From contig NZ_JAAAPM020000014.1 in assembly GCF_009909155.2 (NCBI RefSeq), positions 45,052 through 109,051 of the forward strand: a stretch of 64,000 nucleotides of DNA, given 5' to 3'. Below, piece by piece: positions 57,731 through 64,000 of this stretch. The stretch's first letter is position 1, and every line of letters starts with the position of its first letter. The notes beneath the pieces were generated by a model. The model saw only the letters and a program-made list of their open reading frames with translations, ran no database searches and was not told the DNA's origin. The translations under genes and the position numbers were made by a program. The DNA comes from Flavobacterium undicola. Lineage in GTDB: Bacteria; Bacteroidota; Bacteroidia; Flavobacteriales; Flavobacteriaceae.

Positions 57731-58417
57731 ATGACCCAACCATTAATTAAAATATCTAATATTAAACGAGATTTTGTACTGGGAAACGAAATCGTTTATG
57801 TACTAAAAGGTATTGATTTAGAAATAAAAAAAGGAGAATACGTAGCGCTTATGGGACCTTCAGGTTCCGGGAAATCGACATTAATGAATCTTTTAGGTTG
57901 CTTAGATACTCCAACATCGGGAAGTTATATTTTAAACGGAAAAGATGTCAGTAAAATGAAGGACGACGAACTAGCCGAAATTCGCAATAAAGAAATTGGT
58001 TTTGTTTTTCAAACGTTCAATTTATTACCCCGAACTACAGCACTGGACAATGTGGCATTACCAATGATTTATGCGGGACACCCAAAATTAGAACGCAATA
58101 AAAGAGCGACTGAAGTCTTAAAACAAGTGGATCTTGCTGACCGAATGGATCACCAACCCAACCAACTTTCGGGAGGACAACGCCAGCGTGTAGCTGTAGC
58201 CAGAGCTTTAGTCAACAAACCTTCGATTATTCTTGCTGATGAACCCACAGGAAATTTAGACAGTAAAACATCGGTAGAAATCATGAAACTTTTTAACGAA
58301 ATTCATGAAAATGGAAATACGGTAATTTTAGTAACACACGAAGAAGAAATTGCATCCTATGCCCACCGAATTATTCGTTTGAGAGACGGATTGATTGAAA
58401 GTGACAATACGAAGTAA
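57731..58417 (+). CDS. LolD/MacB-type ABC transporter ATPase
   Basis: The 228-residue protein is an ABC ATPase: Walker [10 protein letters not shown] (residues 42-50), the Q-loop [21 protein letters not shown] (about 90-110), the [15 protein letters not shown] signature (about 144-158) and Walker [13 protein letters not shown] (about 164-175). The layout matches LolD/MacB ATPases, which power lipoprotein release or macrolide/peptide efflux. No permease gene is adjacent, so it is an orphan ATPase that must work with a membrane partner elsewhere. Confidence 0.9.
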   Translation: MTQPLIKISNIKRDFVLGNEIVYVLKGIDLEIKKGEYVALMGPSGSGKSTLMNLLGCLDTPTSGSYILNGKDVSKMKDDELAEIRNKEIGFVFQTFNLLPRTTALDNVALPMIYAGHPKLERNKRATEVLKQVDLADRMDHQPNQLSGGQRQRVAVARALVNKPSIILADEPTGNLDSKTSVEIMKLFNEIHENGNTVILVTHEEEIASYAHRIIRLRDGLIESDNTK

Positions 58418-58505
58418 TCAGTGTTCAGAAGGCAGTAATCAGTTAGCAGAATTTAGAAAGCAGAATTTAGAAAGCAGTTGGCAAATATTTTTAACACCTT
58501 CCAGT
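58418..58505. repeat. Low-complexity CAG/AATTTAGAAAGCAG repeat
   Basis: The gap after the ABC gene has GCAGAATTTAGAAAGCAGAATTTAGAAAGCAG, a 14-base unit (AGAATTTAGAAAGC) repeated, and CAGTAATCAGTGTTCAGAAG-type text. Similar TTCAG-rich strings are found at 8983, 19355 and 63535. Confidence 0.6.
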
Positions 58506-58919
58506 ATGAAAAACATAACCGAAATTTTAGAGTTCGTAAAAGATTTAACTGGTACTAAAAAAGTAACTAAAAACAGCGACATTGAAAATGATCTTGGTTG
58601 CTCTGGAGATGACTTTGACGAACTAATTGAAAAATATTCGGAACATTTTAACGTTGATATGTCGACATATTTATGGTACTTTCATACTAAAGAAGAAGGA
58701 TTCGGAAGTATTGGTGGATTTTTTTTTAAACCACCGAATAGCCAAGTTGAACGTATCGCAGTTACGCCAAAAATGTTATTTAAATTTGCGGAAAAAGGAA
58801 AATGGGATATAAAATATCCTGAACACAAAATCCCTAAAAAAAGATATGATTTATTAATTAACCAAATAATTCTAATAGTGATTGTGATTTATGGAATTTA
58901 TTATTGGTTGATAAAGTAA
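58506..58919 (+). CDS. DUF1493-type protein with a C-terminal membrane helix
   Basis: The ATG at 58506 (MKNITEILEFVKDLTG) is chosen over the upstream ATG at 58395, which would run through the repeat. The 137-residue protein shows ENDLGCSGDDFDELIEKYSEHF (about residues 27-48) and SIGGFFFKPP, the DUF1493 look, and ends with a hydrophobic helix (NQIILIVIVIYGIYYWLIK). The function of the family is unknown. Confidence 0.75.
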   Translation: MKNITEILEFVKDLTGTKKVTKNSDIENDLGCSGDDFDELIEKYSEHFNVDMSTYLWYFHTKEEGFGSIGGFFFKPPNSQVERIAVTPKMLFKFAEKGKWDIKYPEHKIPKKRYDLLINQIILIVIVIYGIYYWLIK

Positions 58920-59078
58920 AAAACACAACAACTAACAGCTAAAGACAAAAAAAGATTTTTGATTATTTGATTTCAGAAGTAAAAGTTCTAAAATTAGGAT
59001 ATTTTTTTATTCCCTAACGCAAAATCAGAAATCGTTAATCTACAATCAAAAATAAGACAAAGAAACTCCACACAGTCT

Positions 59079-59097
59079 CCCCCTCCTTCGGAGGGGG
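59079..59097. repeat. CCCCCTCC/GGAGGGGG hairpin before the adenosyltransferase
   Basis: Eight bases on each side pair around TTC. It is the same family as at 15877 and 38395, with the extra CTGGGGGGAGG flank. Confidence 0.75.
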
Positions 59098-59121
59098 CTG
59101 GGGGGAGGAAAAACAAAAAAA

Positions 59122-59691
59122 ATGAAAATATATACTAAAACAGGAGACAAAGGAACAACCTCGCTTTTTGGAGGAACCCGCGTTCCTAAAGATGATATCC
59201 GAATAGAAAGTTATGGAACTGTCGATGAATTGAATTCTTATATCGGGTTGATTCGGGATCAGGACATCAATTCGCATTACAAAGAAATCTTAATAGAAAT
59301 TCAAGACCGTCTTTTTACCGTTGGTGCGATTCTGGCAACACCTGCTGAAAAAGAAATTTTAAAAAATGGCGCTCCTCGTTTACAAAAATTAGGAATTATA
59401 GCAGCTGATATCGAATTATTAGAAAAAGAAATTGACGCTATGGAAATGGAGTTGCCTCAAATGACTCATTTTGTTTTGCCAGGAGGTCACCCTACTGTGT
59501 CACATTGTCATATTGCACGCTGTATTTGTCGCCGTGCCGAACGCCTAACCGTGCATTTAAGTCATAACGAAGCAGTCTCTGAAATAGTTATTAGCTATTT
59601 AAACCGACTTTCTGACTATCTTTTTGTGTTGGCACGAAAGTTGTCCCATGATTTAAACGCCGAGGAAGTAAAATGGATTCCTCGAAAGTAA
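59122..59691 (+). CDS. PduO-type ATP:cob(I)alamin adenosyltransferase
   Basis: The enzyme moves the adenosyl group of ATP to cob(I)alamin to make coenzyme B12. The 189-residue protein starts with KIYTKTGDKGTTSLFGGTRV (residues 2-21), the PduO ATP-binding N-terminus, and has CHIARCICRRAERLTVHL (about 128-145), with the catalytic Arg, and a C-terminal NRLSDYLFVLARKLSHDL (about 161-178). The pattern is standard. It allows the cell to use B12-dependent enzymes such as methylmalonyl-CoA mutase or ribonucleotide reductase. Confidence 0.93.
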   Translation: MKIYTKTGDKGTTSLFGGTRVPKDDIRIESYGTVDELNSYIGLIRDQDINSHYKEILIEIQDRLFTVGAILATPAEKEILKNGAPRLQKLGIIAADIELLEKEIDAMEMELPQMTHFVLPGGHPTVSHCHIARCICRRAERLTVHLSHNEAVSEIVISYLNRLSDYLFVLARKLSHDLNAEEVKWIPRK

Positions 59692-59824
59692 AACTTTCTT
59701 AAAATTCCAATTTTAAAATCCCAAATCCCAAGCCTTCAAAGACTTTTTTTGGAATTTGGAATTTCTTTTTTGGAATTTAAAAAAACACGTTCTTAAATTT
59801 AATTAAAAATAAATGGTTTTTTAC

Positions 59825-59854
59825 TTGTCTTTTTCAGTAAAAAATTTATTTTTG
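59825..59854 (+). promoter_or_regulatory. Bacteroidota promoter of the DUF2795 gene
   Basis: TTG at 59825-59827, a 19-base spacer and TATTTTTG at 59847-59854 match the consensus; the ATG is 23 bases downstream. Confidence 0.8.
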
Positions 59855-59876
59855 CACAAAACTAAATCGACAAAAG

Positions 59877-60098
59877 ATGTATTGGACATTAGAATTAGCA
59901 TCCTATCTTAGTGATGCCCCATGGCCTGCTAACAAAGACGAACTTATTGATTACGCTATACGTGCAGGAGCTCCATTAGAAGTAGTAGAAAATCTACAAT
60001 CTATTGAAGATGAAGGCGAAATATACGAGTCAATGGAAGAAATTTGGCCGGATTACCCTACTGACGAAGATTATCTTTGGAATGAGGATGAATATTAA
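59877..60098 (+). CDS. DUF2795-family small acidic protein
   Basis: The 73-residue protein (MYWTLELASYLSDAPWPANK...) has the WPANKDELIDYAIRAGAPLEVVENLQ core of DUF2795 and a very acidic C-terminus (DEDYLWNEDEY). It is small, cytoplasmic and lies just before secA in many Bacteroidota. The role is unknown; the conserved link to secA makes a part in protein export possible. Confidence 0.85.
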   Translation: MYWTLELASYLSDAPWPANKDELIDYAIRAGAPLEVVENLQSIEDEGEIYESMEEIWPDYPTDEDYLWNEDEY

Positions 60099-60110
60099 AA
60101 AAAACTAAGA

Positions 60111-60137
60111 AAAAGTCTCAAAAGAGGCTTTTTTTTT
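60111..60137 (+). terminator. Terminator between DUF2795 and secA
   Basis: AAAAGTCTC (60111-60119) pairs with GAGGCTTTT (60124-60132) around AAAA (one T-G pair), then T. It is likely partial, since secA has no other strong promoter. Confidence 0.7.
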
Positions 60138-60181
60138 GGTTCAACATAGAGAGACAATTAATTTAGAAATACAAACCCATT

Positions 60182-63100
60182 ATGAGTTTTATAAACAGCA
60201 TTATTAAAGCTTTTGTCGGAGACAAATCGGAGAAAGATGTTAAAGCTTTACAACCTTATATCAATAAAATAAAAACTTTCGAAAGTCAATTAAGTGCTTT
60301 ATCTCACGATGAACTTAGAGACAGAACAGCTTATTTTAAAGAAGTCATCAAAGAGGCTCGCGCTGCTGCCGATACTAAAATAGAAGCTTTAAAAGCTGAA
60401 GTAGAAGGCATTGAAGATATCGACAAAAGAGAAGACATCTATGTAGAGATTGACAATCTTGAAAAAGAAGCCTATGCTATTTCAGAAAAAACCTTAATGG
60501 ATATTCTTCCTGAAGCTTTTGCTGTAGTAAAAGAAACTGCAAAACGTTTCAAAGAAAATTCAGAAATTACGGTTACTGCAACCGCAAAAGACCGTGAATT
60601 TTCGGCTACAAAAACTTATGTATCTATTGAAGGCGACAAAGCTATTTGGTTAAACAAATGGAACGCTGCTGGTAAAGAAATTACCTGGGATATGATTCAC
60701 TATGATGTGCAATTAATTGGTGGTATGGTTTTGCACCAAGGTAAAGTTGCCGAAATGCAAACAGGAGAAGGTAAAACTTTAGTTGCAACCTTGCCATTGT
60801 ATTTAAATGCGTTAACTGGAAACGGAGTACATTTAGTAACTGTGAATGACTATTTGGCTAAACGTGATAGTACTTGGAAAGCACCTTTATTCGAATTCCA
60901 CGGAATGACTGTTGATTGTATCGACAATCACCAACCGAATTCAGAAGGTAGAAAAAAAGCCTATGATGCTGATATTACTTATGGTACCAATAACGAATTT
61001 GGTTTTGATTACCTGAGAGATAACATGGCACACTCGCCATCAGACTTGGTTCAAAGAAAACATAATTTTGCTATTGTCGATGAGGTGGATTCGGTATTAA
61101 TTGATGATGCCAGAACTCCATTGATTATTTCTGGTCCGGTTCCGCAAGGAGACCGTCATGAATTTAACGAGTTAAAACCAAAAATCGAAACTCTTGTTGG
61201 TTTACAACGTCAATTAGCAACAGGTTTCTTAACTGAAGCTAAAAGATTAATCAAAGAAGGAAACACTAAAGAGGGTGGTTTCATGCTTTTAAGAGCTTAC
61301 AGAAGTTTACCAAAAAACAAAGCTTTGATTAAGTTTTTAAGTGAAGAAGGAATCAAACAATTGCTTCAAAAAACTGAAAACCAATACATGCAAGACAACA
61401 ACCGCGAAATGCCAAAGGTTGACGAAGCATTGTATTTTGTTATCGAAGAAAAAAACAATCAGGTAGAATTGACTGATAACGGAATCAAATTCCTTTCAGG
61501 AGATACTGATGCTGACTTTTTCGTTTTACCGGATATTGGAACTGAAATTGCCAACATCGAAAAGAAAAAATTAGACAAAGACGCTGAAGCTGAAGAAAAA
61601 GAAAGATTATTTCAGGATTTCAGTATCAAAAGCGAACGTATTCATACTTTGACACAGCTTTTAAAAGCCTACAGCCTTTTTGAAAAAGATGTAGAATATG
61701 TAATCATGGACAACAAAATTTTGATTGTCGATGAGCAAACAGGTCGTATCATGGATGGTCGTCGTTATTCTGACGGATTACACCAGGCGATTGAAGCCAA
61801 AGAAAACGTAAAAATCGAGGCAGCTACTCAAACTTTTGCAACGGTAACTTTGCAAAACTACTTTAGAATGTACAACAAACTAGGTGGAATGACCGGTACT
61901 GCAGTTACTGAAGCTGGAGAACTTTGGGAAATCTACAAATTAGATGTTGTTGAAATCCCAACAAACAGAGGAATTTCAAGACATGATAAAGAAGATTTCA
62001 TCTACAAAACGACTCGTGAAAAATTCAATGCCGTTATTGAAGATGTAACTCAATTATCTAATGCAGGTCGTCCGGTTCTTATTGGTACAACTTCTGTTGA
62101 GATTTCTGAATTATTAAGTCGAATGTTGAAAATGCGTGGGGTAACTCACAACGTTTTGAATGCAAAAATGCACAAGCAAGAAGCTCAAATTGTGGAAGAA
62201 GCAGGAAAAGCAGGTGTGGTAACAATTGCTACCAACATGGCTGGTCGTGGTACCGATATTAAATTAACTGCCGAAGTAAAAGCGGCGGGTGGATTAGCAA
62301 TTGTAGGTACGGAGCGTCATGATTCTCGTCGTGTTGACCGTCAGTTACGTGGTCGTGCTGGTCGTCAGGGAGATCCGGGAAGTTCACAATTTTATGTTTC
62401 TCTTGAAGATAACCTAATGCGTTTATTTGGTTCTGAAAGAGTGGCTAAAGTAATGGACAGAATGGGATTGGAAGAAGGCGAAGTAATCCAACATTCGATG
62501 ATGACTAAATCTATCGAACGTGCTCAGAAAAAAGTAGAAGAAAACAACTTTGGTGTTCGTAAACGTTTATTAGAGTATGATGACGTAATGAATGCACAAC
62601 GTGAAGTAGTTTACAAACGTCGTCGTCACGCTTTGTTCGGGGAGCGTTTGAAACTGGATATCGCTAATATGTTGTATGATACTTGCGAACTTTTTGTTCA
62701 AAATACCAAAGCAACTAATGATTACAAGACTTTCGAATTTGATTTGATTCGTTATTTCTCTATCACTTCTCCTGTAACTGAAGCTGAATTTACCAGATTA
62801 ACAGAAATCGAATTGACTGGAAAAGTATACAAAGAAGCTTTACACTATTACACTGAAAAATGTGAGCGTAGTGCCAGAGAAGCTTTCCCTATCGTGAAAA
62901 ACATTTTCGAAGATCCAAACAATCAGTTTGAGCGCATTGTAGTTCCTTTTACTGATGGTGTAAAATCATTAAGTGTAGTAACTGATTTGAAAAAAGCGTA
63001 CGAAACAGAAGGGAGACAATTAGTAGCTGATTTCGAGAAAAACATCACGCTTTCTATTGTTGATGAAGCCTGGAAAAAACACTTGCGTAAAATGGACGAA

Positions 63101-63529
63101 TTGAAACAATCAGTTCAATTAGCCGTTCACGAACAAAAGGATCCATTGCTTATCTATAAATTTGAAGCTTTCAATTTATTCAACAGCATGTTGAACGGAA
63201 TCAACAAAGAAGTAATTTCATTCTTGTTCAAGGGTGATTTACCTCAACAAGCAGTTCCTGAAATTGAAGAAGCAAGAGAAGTAGTTCGTCCAAAAGAAAA
63301 ATTACAACTAACGAGAGACGAAATTCCAAATAGCGAAAATATCAATCGTGAAGCTGGCGAAACACAACAACGTCAGGTAACGGAAACTATCGTAAGAGAG
63401 ATGCCAAAAATCAATCGCAACGATACCGTAACTGTACAACAAATAGCTACCGGAAAAACGGAATCTATGAAATACAAAAAAGCGGAAGCCTTATTAGCAA
63501 CTGGAGAATGGGTTATTGTTAACGAATAA
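60182..63529 (+). CDS. secA: Preprotein translocase subunit SecA
   Basis: SecA is the ATPase motor that pushes preproteins through SecYEG. The 1115-residue protein is longer than the E. coli one (901), as is usual in Bacteroidota. Walker [18 protein letters not shown] (about residues 195-211), the [20 protein letters not shown] stretch (about 301-320), [11 protein letters not shown] (about 688-698) and [13 protein letters not shown] (about 722-734) show both nucleotide-binding domains. The C-terminus ends WVIVNE without the Cys-x-Cys zinc tail. A large insertion around residues 340-400 ([20 protein letters not shown]) is present. Confidence 0.96.
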   Translation: MSFINSIIKAFVGDKSEKDVKALQPYINKIKTFESQLSALSHDELRDRTAYFKEVIKEARAAADTKIEALKAEVEGIEDIDKREDIYVEIDNLEKEAYAISEKTLMDILPEAFAVVKETAKRFKENSEITVTATAKDREFSATKTYVSIEGDKAIWLNKWNAAGKEITWDMIHYDVQLIGGMVLHQGKVAEMQTGEGKTLVATLPLYLNALTGNGVHLVTVNDYLAKRDSTWKAPLFEFHGMTVDCIDNHQPNSEGRKKAYDADITYGTNNEFGFDYLRDNMAHSPSDLVQRKHNFAIVDEVDSVLIDDARTPLIISGPVPQGDRHEFNELKPKIETLVGLQRQLATGFLTEAKRLIKEGNTKEGGFMLLRAYRSLPKNKALIKFLSEEGIKQLLQKTENQYMQDNNREMPKVDEALYFVIEEKNNQVELTDNGIKFLSGDTDADFFVLPDIGTEIANIEKKKLDKDAEAEEKERLFQDFSIKSERIHTLTQLLKAYSLFEKDVEYVIMDNKILIVDEQTGRIMDGRRYSDGLHQAIEAKENVKIEAATQTFATVTLQNYFRMYNKLGGMTGTAVTEAGELWEIYKLDVVEIPTNRGISRHDKEDFIYKTTREKFNAVIEDVTQLSNAGRPVLIGTTSVEISELLSRMLKMRGVTHNVLNAKMHKQEAQIVEEAGKAGVVTIATNMAGRGTDIKLTAEVKAAGGLAIVGTERHDSRRVDRQLRGRAGRQGDPGSSQFYVSLEDNLMRLFGSERVAKVMDRMGLEEGEVIQHSMMTKSIERAQKKVEENNFGVRKRLLEYDDVMNAQREVVYKRRRHALFGERLKLDIANMLYDTCELFVQNTKATNDYKTFEFDLIRYFSITSPVTEAEFTRLTEIELTGKVYKEALHYYTEKCERSAREAFPIVKNIFEDPNNQFERIVVPFTDGVKSLSVVTDLKKAYETEGRQLVADFEKNITLSIVDEAWKKHLRKMDELKQSVQLAVHEQKDPLLIYKFEAFNLFNSMLNGINKEVISFLFKGDLPQQAVPEIEEAREVVRPKEKLQLTRDEIPNSENINREAGETQQRQVTETIVREMPKINRNDTVTVQQIATGKTESMKYKKAEALLATGEWVIVNE

Positions 63530-63574
63530 TACTCAGAATGCAGTAGCAGAAAGTAGACCGCATCAATAACAGAG

Positions 63575-63608
63575 TCCCCAATTACGAAAGTAGTTGGGGA
63601 TTTTTTTT
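63575..63608 (+). terminator. Terminator of secA
   Basis: TCCCCAATTA (63575-63584) pairs with TAGTTGGGGA (63591-63600), with one G-T pair, followed by T8. Confidence 0.88.
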
Positions 63609-63820
63609 ATTCTGAACTTGTTTCAGAATCTTTTTCATTCTACCACCAATCGTAATTGAATTTATTTCACAATCTTTTCTCTTTAGAAGCAGAACTTTTT
63701 GTGTTTTCAATGAGCATCCCTCCCGCTATTCGTTGCAATCTTTTTTTCGAAAAGACTCAAAAAAGGATTTTCACTGCTATCGGGGCTAAAACAGAACTTT
63801 TATTTTTATTAAGATAATTT

Positions 63821-63845
63821 GTATATATTTGAGAAAAATATAATA
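63821..63845 (+). promoter_or_regulatory. Second copy of the TATATTTG promoter-like block
   Basis: TATATTTGAGAAAAATATAA at 63824-63843 matches the block before the RES gene (38917-38936) with two changes. It probably precedes another accessory gene just beyond the window. Confidence 0.5.
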
Positions 63846-63870
63846 CGCGTCAATAATTAATAAAACTTGC

Positions 63871-63928
63871 GCATAACAGTTAGAGTTTCGTTGCGTGCGC
63901 AGCACGAACAATGAAACTCGTGTTGAAC
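63871..63928 (+). repeat. attC-like imperfect hairpin
   Basis: GAGTTTCGTTG (63883-63893) pairs with CAATGAAACTC (63909-63919) at 10 of 11 positions; inside, CGTGC/GCACG forms a second stem. The ends are GCATAAC (63871-63877; one base off RYYYAAC) and GTTGAAC (63922-63928; fits GTTRRRY). The 58-base length is at the low end for attC. Confidence 0.4.
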
Positions 63929-64000
63929 GGAACCGATTACACATCCGTCACACTATGGAGTTATCGTAAAATAAATTTGTAGATTTTCAAGAGGATTTTT

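Larger units (their letters stand above)
63530..64000. other. Repeat-rich end of the window
   Basis: No gene is visible. In order: CAG-rich text, the secA terminator (63575-63608), a TTCTGAACTTGTTTCAGAATC-type hairpin (63610-63631), a composite element like that at 38486 (63717-63790), a promoter-like block (63821-63845) and an attC-like hairpin (63871-63928). The frame that follows would lie beyond the window. Confidence 0.7.

Noticed and set aside
58395..58505. Longer start for the DUF1493 gene at 58395
   Set aside because: The extra 37 residues come from a low-complexity intergenic repeat and overlap the ABC gene; the ATG at 58506 begins at the conserved part.

Overview
The window comes from a low-GC member of the Bacteroidota, most likely a Flavobacterium-like member of the Flavobacteriaceae. 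The evidence is the SusC/SusD pair, TonB-dependent receptors, the bacillithiol gene bshB1, an OstA-like protein, a DUF2795/SecA pair, several promoters of the Bacteroidota type (TTG, 18-20 bases, TAnnTTTG), occasional TTG/GTG starts and many flavobacterial intergenic hairpin repeats.

Layout. Positions 1-14.2 kb are mostly housekeeping: the N-terminus of an SSS sodium/solute symporter, birA, rsfS and ftsH, then an envelope-lipid operon (LUD protein, cdsA, psd, acyl-CoA-binding protein, lipoprotein Mn-type superoxide dismutase), then OstA-like protein, class III aminotransferase, TPR protein, aroE and an SGNH sialate O-acetylesterase-like enzyme. From 14.4 to 23.2 kb lie a ParE/ParD-type toxin-antitoxin pair with a palindromic operator, tRNA-His, bshB1, isochorismate synthase with a hotdog thioesterase, a beta-helix lipoprotein and purL. 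From 23.3 to 36 kb the content is more accessory: a DUF2971 gene bracketed by a duplicated purL tail, DUF2059, HIT, GNAT, MocR/PhzF, an ECF sigma operon with an unlisted small lipoprotein, methyltransferase, ArsR/SRPBCC/DUF6807, SulP transporter, VapBC-like pair and DinB. From 36 to 40.7 kb there is a His/Cys-rich exported protein with a TonB receptor (probable metal uptake), a dense repeat region, an orphan RES-domain gene and a RAYT transposase flanked by inverted REP-like repeats.

The most interesting region is 40.9-55.7 kb. A RuBisCO-like protein, a DUF1537 four-carbon acid-sugar kinase, an Asp/Glu-racemase-fold protein and a BASS-family transporter form a tight operon. It is followed on the same strand by SusC/SusD, a Tat-exported Gfo/Idh/MocA oxidoreductase, a GH28-fold protein, a KdgF-like cupin and an exported DUF1080 protein. 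I read this as a polysaccharide utilisation locus, probably for a pectic or other uronic/branched-sugar glycan, coupled to an acid-sugar-phosphate pathway that ends in a RuBisCO-like enzyme. RuBisCO-like proteins plus DUF1537 kinases are known from D-apiose/3-oxo-isoapionate catabolism. The substrate here is inference. A near-palindromic LacI-type site before susC shares 16 bases with a site before the SSS symporter 45 kb away, so the two may share a regulator.

From 55.8 kb to the end are a SAM methyltransferase carrying in-frame repeats, a lipoprotein, an orphan LolD-type ATPase, DUF1493, a PduO-type adenosyltransferase, DUF2795 and secA, then repeat-rich DNA with an attC-like hairpin. A recurring theme is repeat traffic: extragenic elements lie between many genes and two have been absorbed in frame into coding sequence (purL and the 55.9 kb methyltransferase).
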